A stretch of DNA of 64,000 nt from Polyodon spathula. Lineage: Eukaryota > Chordata > Actinopteri > Acipenseriformes > Polyodontidae. The notes under the pieces are model-generated. The model was given only the letters and a program-made list of their open reading frames with translations. It made no database searches and was not told where the DNA came from. The position numbers were made by a program, and so were the translations under genes. Below are positions 28,555-39,556 of this stretch, piece by piece (the first letter of the stretch is position 1; every line of letters starts with the position of its first letter). The stretch lies in contig NC_054534.1 of assembly GCF_017654505.1 (NCBI RefSeq), positions 45,063,726 through 45,127,725 on the forward strand. Direction: 5' to 3'.

Positions 28555-29171
28555 TGTCACAAAGATGACTGCAGTGCGTGATGTCAGACCAGAACCAGGA
28601 ACCAACAAATAAACAATAGAGAGGTGGAGTTTGGTGAAGCTGAGGGATTGGTGTCACTCAGCATTTAATAATTGAAAAGACAGAAAATAAAAGGTTGTAA
28701 AGACAAACAAAACACAGAACAAGGCTCTTTCGCCAAAATAAATAGACAAGCAAAACAGACTACACAGACAAACACGGTGAGCTGATATTTTAACTATTAC
28801 TATGATTATTTCCTCCTCCATCTCCAATCCCATTCTCCATTCACTGAACACACAACCCTGAGTGAGTGAAAACATGCTGCTTTTATGCAGCTGTACCGAA
28901 ACTCGATTGCTAATCAATCATTCAATTGGAGTCGCGGTACAAATACGTGAATTAATAAAGAGCAATTCCCCATGCTCGCATATGATTACATTTTACCTGC
29001 ACGTGAAGTGCTATGCAATCCTCTTGCCTAAATACAAATATACATTTTAAACAAACTCGTGTTCCACAGACCTATTTATAGCCCGTGTACCAATGACTGT
29101 ACACCAACATTAACACACAATACGCAACATATAACAGTAAAATACAAACAGGGGCGGACAACATTGCCACA
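28555..29171 (-). mobile_element. 3' LTR of a retrotransposon
   Basis: On the minus strand it begins TGTGGCAATG and ends TTTGTGACA (617 bp), with a TATAAATAGG box. Immediately upstream on that strand is a polypurine tract (AAGGGGAGGGGGGAGGG), which marks this as the 3' LTR. A related LTR lies at 50002-50614. The internal region upstream is nearly all missing. Confidence 0.8.
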
Positions 29172-29509
29172 TACCCTCCCCCCTCCCCTTATTCATAGCA
29201 CACATGGCCTCAATGGCGACCTCCCCCCTTAAAATCCCAAAAGTCTTGCTCAAAGTCCCGGGCCAAGAACGGGGACTTTAAGGGGTTCATGGGCGGCAAT
29301 GTTGCCAGCAGCCAGGCTGCTACTGGCCATGCTGTCAGCTGACATGCTGACAGTGGGGCCAGTCTCTTCTCCCGCTGTACCACTGGCAGCGGAAATGCTG
29401 CCAATGGCAAGGCTCCCAGACTGACTTCTTCAGCCGGGGCAATTCCAGCCACGGAAAAGCTGCTGAGGGAAGTGGTCTCCTGACCAATTAAGCAATTAGG
29501 AAATAACAC
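29172..29509 (-). other. 3' end of retrotransposon internal region with polypurine tract
   Basis: A 99-codon open frame with alanine/leucine-rich sequence ends SPFLARDFEQDFWDFKGGG, followed by the polypurine tract that abuts the LTR at 29171. It is probably the 3' end of the element's last ORF or untranslated region. At 29490-29552 the sequence switches to a piece of the long-inverted-repeat family seen at 51440 and 52680. Confidence 0.45.
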
Positions 29510-30845
29510 TTACTACCCAGGAACAAAAAAATTTTTTTTGTTACACAGTGATTGGAAGCTTACTTCTGCAATGTCATAACTAACGTGTAGCTTTAAATCC
29601 AATAACACCTTTTAGTATTAAAATCCTTTTTTTTTTTTTGACTCATCTCTGCTCTATAATAATATCACATGTTTGTGTTTTAAGCAAAAGACGATCATTT
29701 CCCAATTCTGTTTGCCATCAGCTAAACAAAGTATTTATTTATATATTTGTTTGTTTGTTTATTTATTTAATTTTATACATTAAAATGTTTTAACAAACTA
29801 CAGCATCACATCATTTTGAGCAAATAATAGATCTTAATACCTTTGTAGGATAACATTAAGAGCGTACAACTTTTTTTTTATTTTATTCAGATTGTCTTTA
29901 TAAAAAAGAAATGTACCAAGGCATTTGGCATATAAAAATACTAAATACCAAATGTTTAAATCATTCCATGAAAGAAAGTTTGTTTTGTTGGTTTTATTTT
30001 TGTGAATTACGGTAATTTAAGTGATTTACATTAGTCTTTCTTCATTTGAGCATTTATTTGATAACTTGATGTACTGTATACCATGATGTTAAGGTTACCA
30101 TGGTATTTTTTTTAAAGGCTATCATACTGTGCAAATTTCATACCATCCCATCTCTAGTGCCGAGTCTATTGCCGTTACTCTGACCGCTGCATAGTTAAAT
30201 CGGCGTCGGCGTTTGAGCCGGCGTTGAGTAAATACGAGGTCGGGGTCAGTGCCGAGGAGAGCACAGTCAGTGTCGTGCTGATGTAGCCAAGTGAATCAGC
30301 ATCAGCGTTGATGGAAAGTGCAGCCATGCTAGAAAAGCGCGAGGCTTGAGACGGGCACGTAGGCCTGAACTGCGTAATTCGACGTAGAGGACGATGCAGC
30401 GATTCTGCAGGGTCACTCTACAGCACCACAATAGCTCAACCAATGGTAATTCGACACTACACGAGCTAATAAAGAGAGTAATGGCCGCTTGCCAATCTCA
30501 AGAGGGGTCGAGACCAACTTTACTCAGTGAAAACTGACACGAGACTAAGGCAAGAGCAATCTCAAAAACACTCAAGTGTAGCTTACTGTGTGAAAGTGAA
30601 TTTGTAGGCTCAAAGAACCAACAAATCAGCCAATTTCCAGAGCAAAGACGCACAAGGCAATCTGTGATCTGTCTAAGTGGACTGAGAGAGAAAATGAGAT
30701 ATGCTACTGTGAGGACGACCCATTTCAACGGGGGGGGGATTTCCTCCTCAAAGCAGGGCCCTGATAGAGCAGCTTTTTTTATATATGCTCAGTGATTGAC
30801 GGTCAGCGTGGGCTCTTCGGTAATGGTTGTCATTCCACTTAAAGG

Positions 30846-31930
30846 GAAATGCTCGTTAACCCGGAGACTCAAGGCTAGAAGATGACTAGGTCTCGAGGCG
30901 TTGAAATAATAGTACTGCCTAGCTCTATGAATAAAGAATTCAGCCCACTGCTTGAGTAAAAGATTAAGATCTTTTCTAATTAAATCACATTCCAATGCAG
31001 TGTTAGCAGATAAATTAGAATGTATTTTTACTAGAAATGCCAGCTTGATTTCTAAATCCCTAATTTTACTATCTCGCAACTGAAGGTTAGAAGCAAATGA
31101 CCTAGAACTACTCTTGATAAATCCTTGAACTGCATCGTGCAACACATGCAGATCATCAACCGAATTTCTATAAAAATAAAAAAATTGAGATAGTTGGCTT
31201 TCAAATTCAGACCTAAAAGAGCGTTAAAGCGCCATCTAGCGGCCTGAGTGAGAATGCCACTGGAGAGTGGCTGTACAGACAAGTGCGCCGTGATCTGAAA
31301 GAGGAACCGGCAGCAAATCTATATTGTGAACTTCTTTAAAAAGGTCTCTCTCTCTCTCTAAGAAAATAAAATCAATCATTGAATGTGACACCTGTCTTCG
31401 GGAAAAGAAGAAAAATCTTTGACTGAGGGATTCATTAAATGCCATAAATCTACAACGGCTATATCAGACGTCAATCTCTGTAGTGCAGAGGATGCTACAC
31501 GCTGATCTCTCCCCTATTCTGCTAATTCAGTCTTGTTCAAAGCATGTTCCCATACAGCGTTGAAATCACCACCAATAATCAATCGGAACTCTGACAGATC
31601 AAGCATTAGTTTTGTCAGTAAATTAAAAAAAAACCTTTATCAAAAGAAGTTGGTGCAGAAACGAATTTTTTTGCCCGAAACAACTGTCTTTACATATGTT
31701 ATTCTACCCTCATGTCACTTCCCGTATCCGGAAAACGGAAGGTTGTGCCACCCAACAATCAGAGCCCCCTAATTTTATTTTTTTTATTTGAGGATGAAGA
31801 AGCTATAACATAATAGCTATTTGTGAGGGAATGTCTTTCTGCATGAGATGTGTTTCTTGAAACATGGCAATATCAATACCCCCCCGCCCCCAAACAAATC
31901 TATTATACGTGACCCTGATGGTTTCGGGCA
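30846..31930 (-). pseudogene. Tx1/L1-like LINE, endonuclease and linker (5' of DIRS insertion)
   Basis: Minus-strand pieces in three frames give DIAMFQETHL, LIIGGDFNAVWEHALNKTE, SMIDFIFLE and LPVPLSDHGALV. These are motifs I, III and the last catalytic motifs (Q-E-T, G-D-F-N, S-D-H) of the apurinic-type endonuclease. A linker follows with ASRPSHLLALSLRVNEHF. There it is cut by the DIRS element and resumes at 23343. Frameshifts and a stop near 31520 show that it is dead. Confidence 0.8.
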
Positions 31931-32227
31931 GAAAAAGCACTAAAAGGCAACCCTGTTAATATCAGAAAACAAGTCTGTATTTTACTTACTTTCAGCAAGC
32001 TCAAAAAAGCTCCACAACTGGTTTTAAAATGAATAACGTCATGAAAAAAAACTGTATACATTACCTTTTAAAATAAATTAAGTTTTTTTGTCATTCATCC
32101 TGAGCCTCAGGTCTCTTCATTGCTGTTTAACAACAAATTGGTACAGTAAGCTCGCTGTACAGCCATGTGCGTGTATTGGCTGGAACATTCAGTATGACGT
32201 GCATTATATTATTATTCATAACCCAGC

Positions 32228-32345
32228 GTTTAGAAGAGACCCGGTGTCTATTGATCATATTTCCTAGAAGCCCAGGTGCTTATTACAGACCCCGTGAGTA
32301 TTGGAGACCGGCGATTATTTGAATTTTTACGATACCTGCAGTAAT
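32228..32345. repeat. possible Tigger/pogo-type DNA transposon end
   Basis: Repeated GACCCGGTGTCTATT / GACCGGCGATTATT phrases resemble the terminal parts of pogo-like elements in fish. No transposase was found next to it. Confidence 0.25.
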
Positions 32346-32739
32346 CATTTCCCAATAAAATATAACCGCGATTCCTCAAGATTAATATATGTCCCCGATA
32401 ACAACACAACAATTCCAGCACCAATCCAAACACAAGGGGCCAACAGGCCGATCAGGAACTACACAAATCCGAGGTGCTGGGAGAAGGGTTTTCTTCCATC
32501 ATGTTCCATCGTTTTGGGAGAGGAAGAAGGACGCTGGGCCTGTACCGAACCAGAAGACCCCAGCGAATCCAAGAACTCCTCAGTGTCTGCTACTGTTTTA
32601 AACAGATGTTCTTCAGAGTTGAGGATAAGTTTAAGGGTGGCCAGGTTATTTTAGCTCAGTTAATTGTAAATCACGTGCTGACCAATAAACCACTCAGTTT
32701 TATGGTTTGCTGACTCAAACCACAAAGCAGACTGTTGGC

Positions 32740-33250
32740 AAGCTACTCCAAGGCACACACTGTGTCATTTGTAAATGGTGTCATGAATGTAAACATATTT
32801 GGCTTTGTAGGCCCAAACCATGAAACAGCCATTAAAATGTGCTGCTTCCACTCCTCTGGCTTTAACTCAGTAATTTGACATTGTATAGGCCACATCCGGT
32901 ACTTGGAGCTCTGGAAAACCGGAACCCCATTGCAATTCCATATCAAAGTCAAATCATCTTTGCTTAAAACCCCATTGCCTAACAGCTGCCTATACTGTTC
33001 CCCACACTGTATATCAGAAATGGTATCACATTATGTTCCTCAAGAAGCTGTTTAATCTGGTAAGCTAAAGGCATTACAAGAAAATAACAACCGCTATTTA
33101 GATTTAAGTTGGCATCAAATGCAGTGCTACATGAATCGCACTGTAAAAGGTGAACTCTCTTTGGTCCCCAAATATTTAGTTCAACAGCTACAATAGAAGT
33201 GTACCTGACATTCTGAAGAATGTCCTTAAGCTTTCTGGAAAGGTATTTAG
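32740..33250 (-). pseudogene. EnSpm/CACTA-like (Tnp2-type) transposase fragment
   Basis: Minus-strand frames joined across one shift near 33000 read GCYFLVMPLAYQIKQLLEEH, then LTLIWNCNGVPVFQSSKYRM, WPIQCQITELKPEEWKQHI, and SWFGPTKPNMFTFMTPF. The pairing of W-N-x-D/N-G-x-P-V-F-x-S-S-K with WPIQ and WFG.TKPNM is a hallmark I associate with animal EnSpm/CACTA Tnp2-like proteins. The first acidic residue of the usual NTDG reads NCNG. Truncated at both ends. Confidence 0.55.
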
Positions 33251-34138
33251 TAGTTGGTGCTAGATTGGGGAAGTGCTAATTGAAAAGTAGAAGGTCAAGT
33301 GCCAAGCCAGTCAGGTTATGTCGTAAAGAGTATGACATAAGTAGTAGTAAGCGCTGTGCTTTTATAAGTGGTGCTCTGGGATTCAGAGGTTCATCAAAAG
33401 ATTGTTCAGTCTGTTCATCATTCCCAGAAAATTGGGATTAATTTCATACTAAATTAGACATTTACAGTTGCTTATAATGGTTTTGAATTATTCACTTCAC
33501 ATTTTCTATTAAATATTTATTGAATAATAATTTAAAATAGTAGCACTTAATGTTACAGATTGTTTTTTTCGGGTTTTGCTACCCTTCAAAATTCGATTTT
33601 GCAAGAAAAAATAAGTCAGAAATTAAATTTCTATAAATATCAGTGTATCAGGCACATATGCACCTATGCAACTTCAAAATAAGGTTAACATGCAATTACA
33701 GCACTGCATGTTTATGTATTTGACAAGGACTTTTGATATTAGAGGACAGCTACAGCATTACATGTCAAGGGAATAGTATCGGAAGTGAAAAAATATAGTC
33801 AGGATTCCAGTTGTATTCGGGATAGTGGGAAATTTGAATAGCTTTTCCATGCCCTGTAAACAGGTTATTCTGAATGAATCAGTCCGTATTCTGGATACCA
33901 ATATTCCGAAAACGTGATGCCGAATACCCACTTAGTATTAGGATACTATCGGAATACTAGCCCTTCTAGACACACGAGTCGTTTTATAATCTATAATATA
34001 TAAGACGATGGCTTGTGTCCCAACAAAGCCTTTGCAAAAACTGCGCACAAATATAATAGTACTTGTATGACCCCAAACTGGTTGTCGACTATGCAATATC
34101 TTCCTATTTTTTTTTTAGTAGATCAGCAGTCAAATATA
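33251..34138. other. no recognised feature
   Basis: AT-rich DNA without recognisable coding sequence; possibly more of the decayed transposon at its left edge. Confidence 0.5.
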
Positions 34139-34139
34139 T

Positions 34140-34858
34140 GTATTTTATTTATTTATTTATTTTTTATCCTTGTAGTCACATTGAGATTAAAACCTCTTTT
34201 ACGAGTGAGACCTAGCCAAACAGGTAGCAACACGTCAATCGGACAAGAACAAGTACATAATAAAATACAATTAAGACACACAAGTCACATTTAAAACAAT
34301 AATCAAAATACACAAAAGTATTCAACTATTTAAAACAATTACAACTGTCAGTCACGAAATAATGCAGTTTACTCTTAAATTGCAATAAAGATATCTGGGT
34401 CTGCAGCTTTAGTTTGGGCTGGAGCTCATTCCAGGACCATGGGGCATAATAAGCAAAGGATCCTTTACCAGCCTCAGTACGCACATTTGGGATTTTAAAA
34501 TGCAAAAAAGAATGAGATCTGAAGCTATGGTTACTATGGGAAGCTATAAGGTATTCATTTAAATAAGTATACTCATATAATTTACATTGAATAGCCTTAT
34601 ATACCAGAATATACCAGTGCTTCAACCTGCGTAAAGCCAAAGAAGTCCAGCCTACCAAATCGTATAATATACAATGATGAGTATTGAATCTTGTATTTGT
34701 ATTGTACCTCAATGCTACATGATATAGCAAGTCCAGTTTACCTAAAGTTGATGGTGATGCAAACCTATATACTGCATCATCATAGTCAATTTGTGGCAAA
34801 AACAAACAAGCAATAAGCCTCTTTTTTTTTTGTTTCCATAACATATGAAATGCATGTA
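34140..34858 (-). pseudogene. LINE 3' end, RT C-terminal domain (copy 1)
   Basis: It encodes LIACLFLPQIDYDDAVYRFA, THHCILYDLVGWTSLALRRL and YYAPWSWNELQPKLKL, the thumb/C-terminal domain of a fish LINE. The L2/Rex/CR1 group is most likely. A 3' end with TTTATTTATTTATTT lies at about 34140. Copies 2 and 3 are at 42180-42827 and 42833-43130. Only the C-terminal third is present, the usual 5' truncation. Confidence 0.7.
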
Positions 34859-34861
34859 GCA

Positions 34862-35905
34862 AAGGAGAAGCAATACTAATGGGGGATTTCAACTTCCCCC
34901 AAATAAAATGGGAAAACCCAGTGGGGAGCACGACAGATGAAATTTAAATGGTGGAAATGACAAATGACTGCTTCCTAACACAATTTGTCAAGGCAACGAC
35001 TAGAGGGGAGGCATGCCTTGATTTAGTCTTTTCAAATAACGAAGACAGAATAACTAAAACAGAGGTCAGAGAATCACTAGCAAACTCAGACCACAACATG
35101 GTCTCATTTGAAGTGCTTTTTAAAACCCCAAAAGTAATGACTAAAGCTAAGGTTTACAATTTGAGAAAAGCAAACTATGAAGGTATGAAACAGAGACTAA
35201 CAGAAGTAGACTGGAGTAAAATAGAGAAAACATCCACAGAAAAAGGAAGGTTGTTCTTCAAAAATGTAGTACTAGAGGAGCAAAACAATTACATCACTAA
35301 AGTAGACAAATCTAAATGTAAAACTAAATTGCCAAAATGGATTAATAGAGCCATTTAAAAAATATTCAGTGAAAAAAGGCACTTTACAGAGCGTGAAAAA
35401 GAGACCAAAAAGAAAGTACACAGAAAGAGTACACGGAACTGCAAATGCAAGTCAAAAAGGAAGTTAGAAAGGCCAAGAGAGAAATAGAAATGAGCATTTC
35501 TAAGGGGGCTAAAATCAATTCCAAAATGTTTTTCCAATATTACAACAGCAAGAGAGCATTCAAAGAGGAGATTAAATGTCTAAGAGATACAAATGGCAAA
35601 ATCGTAAATGAAGAAAAAAAAATAGCAAATATATTAAATGATTACTTTTCACAAGTTTTTACAAAGGAGGATACTGACAACATGCCCCACATGTCATCCA
35701 GTTCCTATCCAGTTTTAAATAACTTTAGCATAACCGAGGCAGAAGTATTAAAGGGACTAGGAGCTCTTAAAATAAACAAATCCCCTAGGCCGGATGAGAT
35801 CCTCCCAATAGTATTCAAAGAAATGAAAGAAGTTATTTACAAACCACTAACCAAGATCATGCAGCAGTTGACACAGGGGTGGTACCGACAGACTGGAAAA
35901 TTGCA
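34862..35905 (+). pseudogene. CR1-type LINE, endonuclease to first RT motifs
   Basis: Plus-strand frames read LMGDFNFPQIKWENP, CLDLVFSNNEDRI, NSDHNMVSFE (endonuclease motifs), then a lysine-rich linker. NDYFSQVFTKE, ALKINKSPRPDEILPIVFKE and WYRQTGKLQT (a decayed VPTDWKIA-type motif) follow. Stops after 34944 and at about 35357 split it. The RT palm is lost where the large inverted-repeat structure begins near 35908. Confidence 0.75.
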
Positions 35906-35968
35906 AACGAAGAACACATATAACTGTATATGTAAACACACTACCGCTGTCCACCATATCAATACAGT

Positions 35969-36655
35969 TGTAACAGGGAGAGATCTGTGCTGACTCTGCT
36001 GGCGCGTCCACAGGGCTGCAGGAAGAGGGCGGCAGTCGTCCAACAACCGCCTGTGAGTCATGGCAGTGACACGGGGAGGTGGGAGAGTGGGTGTGTGGAC
36101 TTTTCCCCACTCTGAATGGCTGAGAGGCGTGTCTTGGGAGATTGTTAGCCCTATAAATTAACGCTCTGTTGTTTCCTCAGGTCTGCCTTGTTAAACGCGC
36201 CGAGAGTGCGGAAGCACTGGTCAACGACCGAGAACCAGTGGGAGAGAAAGAAACGGAGGTTCAGAGCGAGACATTGAGGGCGGGGAACCCTTGGGCAGAC
36301 CCCTGATTAGTATATCAGAGCAGGCTAGTGAGCCGGCGGTGTAGGACGGTGATCCGGGTCGCACGGGCAGCGGCAACTGGGATATCGCTGCAAAGTGCAG
36401 CTCCTTTTCTTTGTAGTTTTTGTTACTGTTTTATTTTCTCTGTTTCTTTGTGCCTTGTTTTGAATTACTGTTTCGAAGCACCTGCAAGGGCGTCGGTATT
36501 GTGTACCATCGTTTGGTATGCCCGTGGTTCCCACAGCGCCATCTGCGGGATTAAAGAAAAAATAGCACCCTGAAATAAAACTGGGCACCTGTGTGGTGTT
36601 GCCAAATTCACCTATCTGTCTCCTGTGTTAGTGAATTACCCACCACCCTTCCACA
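35969..36655 (+). repeat. 5' LTR of the Gmr1-like element
   Basis: 687 bp, TGTAACAGGG...CTTCCACA. It contains a CCTATAAATTAAC TATA-type box near 36150 and AATAAAACTGGGC near 36574 as polyadenylation signal. Compared with the 3' LTR it has a few substitutions, a 10-nt stretch (CGTGTCTTGG) missing there, and lacks that LTR's hairpin insert. Confidence 0.92.
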
Positions 36656-36657
36656 CG

Positions 36658-36677
36658 TGGTGTCAGAAGTGGGATTC
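36658..36677 (+). promoter_or_regulatory. primer-binding site, complementary to tRNA-Leu(CAA)
   Basis: TGGTGTCAGAAGTGGGATTC lies 2 nt after the 5' LTR. As far as I remember the tRNA, it matches all 20 nt of the 3' end of vertebrate tRNA-Leu(CAA) including CCA, so that tRNA is the likely primer for minus-strand synthesis. Confidence 0.8.
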
Positions 36678-36724
36678 ACTGGCACTGCCCCAAGCAGTGC
36701 ATTTACAGAAGGAGTAGACTGGCA

Positions 36725-37375
36725 ATGGATGCTACCCAGTTTGCCATGATGATGGACCTCCTGCGACAGACGCTCACTGCGGCAGTGCAGGGGATAGCTA
36801 GACCCACAGCTCCAGACCACTCCCTACAGAGACCCACCAAAATGACTGCCGAGGATCGACCTGACGCCTACTTGGATGTGTTCGAGGCCATGGCGATCTC
36901 GGCCGGGTGGCTCCAAGCCCAGTGGGCTAGTTGTTTGTTGCCCCAGCTCACCGGGGAGGCTCAAGCAGCTGCGAGGACGCTGTCCCCGGAGCACATGCTG
37001 GATTACCCCCTGCTGAAGGCAGCCATCCTGAGTCATGTGGGAGCCACCCCGGAGGGCTACCAGAAGAAATTCCGGGAGGAGCAGTTTGCGGCGTGGGAGC
37101 ACCCCCGAGCTATTGCCCACCGGCTAAAAGATTACGCTATGGGCTGGCTGAACCCGGATGCGGTCACCAAAGCCAGGTTGGTGGAACTGGTCGTGGTGGA
37201 ACGGTTTCTGGAGTGCCTGGCCCCAGGACCTCGGCTATGGGTCCAGCGACAGGCACCAGATACTCTGGATCGGGCGGTAGAACTGGCGGAACAGTACCAG
37301 GCGGCGGAGCCAACTCCTGCGAGACTGTCTGGGAGGAGCGCGGCCACCGGATCGACCCCTCAACTGGCCCCGTAG
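36725..37375 (+). pseudogene. gag: Gag (capsid) of the Gmr1-like element, SCAN-like C-terminus
   Basis: A 216-residue ORF starts at the first ATG after the primer site. Residues 113-191 (KKFREEQFAAWEHP, LVELVVVERFLECL, then DRAVELAEQYQ) resemble the SCAN domain of mammalian zinc-finger proteins, which is known to derive from a Gmr1-like Gag capsid C-terminal domain. Capsid would package element RNA. The ORF ends at TAG 37373, yet the same frame runs on through a basic glycine-rich stretch into the zinc knuckle, normally part of Gag; the stop is therefore probably a mutation, or less likely a read-through site. Confidence 0.85.
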
Positions 37376-39556
37376 AGGGCGAGGGGACTCGGGGGAAGGG
37401 GTAGTTCAGGATTTGGTAAGGGGGTGTCGGTGGGAGCTCCCGGCCCGGGAACTGGGGCAGGGTGGGGATACCCACGGGCTACTGCAGTGTCGGACCGGGG
37501 TCTCGCGCAGCCGCCTTATCGGCGAGCCCCTTTTATGGCTTCAGTGTTTCCCCCTTTTGCCAAAACTTCGGGGAGAGAAACCAGCCCACCGAGGTGTTGG
37601 ACATGCAGGGAGGTGGGCCACCTCGCCCGGGACTGCCCCGTGATGGAGTGTGACCTCAGCCGACCAGGTAGGCACGTTCAATTACCTCAGTCACTTCAGC
37701 ACACAGGTTTTGTTATTCCCGTGACAGTGGATGGTACAAAAACCCAGGCTCTCCTGGATTCAGGGTGTGGTCAGTCTCTAGTACAAGAGAGCCTAATCTC
37801 ACCGGGGCATAAACGTATATTGGGACAGGTGCATATTAAATGTATTCATGGGGATGCCCGCTCCTATCCCAAGATCAATGTGTGTATGACTATTGGCCAG
37901 CAGGTGACGGAGGTGCAGGTAGGATTATGTCCTCGATTGCCGGTACCAGTAGTTCTGGGATGGGACTGTGAGCAGTTTAAAGATTGGTTGACTGCCCTGA
38001 CAGCCCCGTCCTCTTTATTGGCGAAGAAAGAGGAAGTAATTGGAGAGATCTTTCCCTTTCGCGATCCAGAATGGTTTTGCCATAAATTTAAACCCCGTAA
38101 AACTAAACGGGAGTGCTGGATCGCTAAGAATGAGGGCTGGCAATGGAGGGAGTCAGAGAAGTTTCAGGTGGGAGCGGTTGGTGAAGAGTCCGGGGGGGAG
38201 GTCGCGGAGCCAGCGCAGGGGTCTGGCTCGGCTGCCTCTGCTCGGGACCGACCTGACCCCGAGTTGGAAGCCATGGGAGCTGATTTCTTAGCTCGCTCCC
38301 GTGACTTCCGACTCGAGCAAGGGCGTGACGACGTGCTGGGCAGGCTCTTTGACCAAGCGGCGGTGGTTAATGGTCGGGTAGTCGAGCCCAGACGTGCCGC
38401 CACATACCCCCACTTTGAAATTGATCGATACCTGCTGTACCATGTTGATAAATTACCCCAGACCGGTGAAGGGTGTCATCAGTTGTTCATTCCTCAGCCC
38501 TTTAAGGAGGATTTGTTGCAGCTGGCTCACGCTATTCCCCTGTCTGGTCATTTGGGAAGGGATAAAACTAAAGCAAGGCTTGTGTCACGGTTCTTCTGGC
38601 TGGGGCTGGATGGCGATGTCAAACGGTTTTGTGAGCGGTGTGGGGAATGTCAAAAGGCCAGCCCTAGAGCCATTCCACGAGCCCCACTGGTGCCTTTGCC
38701 CCTAGTGGAAGCTCCGTTTGAGCGTATTGGGATGGACATAGTTGGGCCATTAGAGAGGAGAGCGGCAGGATACACCCACCTACTTGTCATTCTGGATTAC
38801 GCCATGCGTTATCCAGAGGCTATTCCCCTCCGATCTATGTCCGCTAAGTCCGTTGCCAACGAGCTTGTAAAGGTTTTTTCCCGGGTGGGGATTCCCAAGG
38901 AGATACTAACCGATCAAGGCACCAATTTTATGTCCCGGCTAATCCGCGGAACATGTAAGCTTTTGGGAATTAAGACCATTAGGACCTTGGTGTTTCATCC
39001 TCAGACCGATGGTCTGGTGGAACGCTTTAATAAGAGCATGTTGCGCAGGTTTATTCGTAGTGATGTGCGTTACAGGGACCAGCTGATTCCTCCTCTTCTC
39101 TTTGCGATCAGAGAGGTTCCCCGGGCTTCCATGGGGTTTTCACCATTCAAGCTGTTGTATGGGCGGAGACCCCGGGGCGTGCTCGATCTGGTCAGAGAGA
39201 TGTGGGAGGAGCAGCAGGACAATTCGACCAATACCGTCCGGTATGTGTTGGACCTGCGCAAGAGTCTTGAGTCAGTTGGGAAATGGGCACATGACAATTT
39301 GCAGCAGGCACAGCACAGACAGGAGACACAATATAACCAAGGAGCCCGGTTGCGCACATTTCAGCCGAGGGATAAGGTACTTCTATTATTATCCAGTTCT
39401 GAGTCGAAACTCTTGGCTAAGTGGCAAAGACCCTTTGAGGTTACACGCCAGGTTGGGAAGGTGGACTATGAGATCTGCCAGCCGGAGCGACAGACAGATA
39501 AACATATTTATCATATCAACCTCTTAAAGCTTTGGTTACAACAGAGGCGTTGTTAG
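37376..39556 (+). pseudogene. pol: Pol part 1: zinc knuckle, protease, integrase
   Basis: Residues are numbered from the TTG/GTG-type start at 37424. A CCHC knuckle lies at C58, C61, H66, C71; an aspartic protease with D-S-G at 112-114; the integrase zinc site at H369, H376, C406, C409; and the integrase catalytic triad D438, D497, E533 with 35 residues between the last two, as in the D,D-35-E rule. A C-terminal domain (RDKVLLLLSS, HINLLKLW) follows. It ends at TAG 39554, but the frame continues into reverse transcriptase without a shift. No frameshift is seen in the 2.1 kb. Confidence 0.92.

Larger units (their letters stand above)
27947..30156. mobile_element. hAT-like insertion in DIRS, carrying an LTR fragment
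   Basis: The ends are TAGGGATGAG (left) and TAGAGATGGG (right, reverse complement). Flanks GTGCTGAG (27939-27946) and GTGCCGAG (30157-30164) could be an 8-bp target duplication with one mismatch, although the underlying DIRS sequence is itself rich in GTGCYGAG. No transposase is visible. It contains (TTTA)n, an LTR with polypurine tract, and AT-rich filler. Confidence 0.55.
23344..30845 (-). mobile_element. DIRS-type retrotransposon, nested and interrupted
   Basis: The two ends are inverted copies of about 120 bp, sharing CATTACCGAA, ATCACTGAGCATATATAAA and TATCAGGGCCCTGCT. Gag-like, RT, RNase H and tyrosine recombinase sequences run in that order on the minus strand. The left end has an extra segment (about 23344-23370) missing from the right, a normal asymmetry of DIRS termini. 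An LTR-like insert (26026-26610) and a hAT-like insert (27947-30156) interrupt it, leaving about 4.7 kb of its own. No target duplication is seen, as expected for tyrosine-recombinase integration. Confidence 0.85.

Noticed and set aside
36325..36588. ORFs at 36325-36588 and 41410-41706
   Set aside because: Mirror translations of the two LTRs of the Gmr1-like element.
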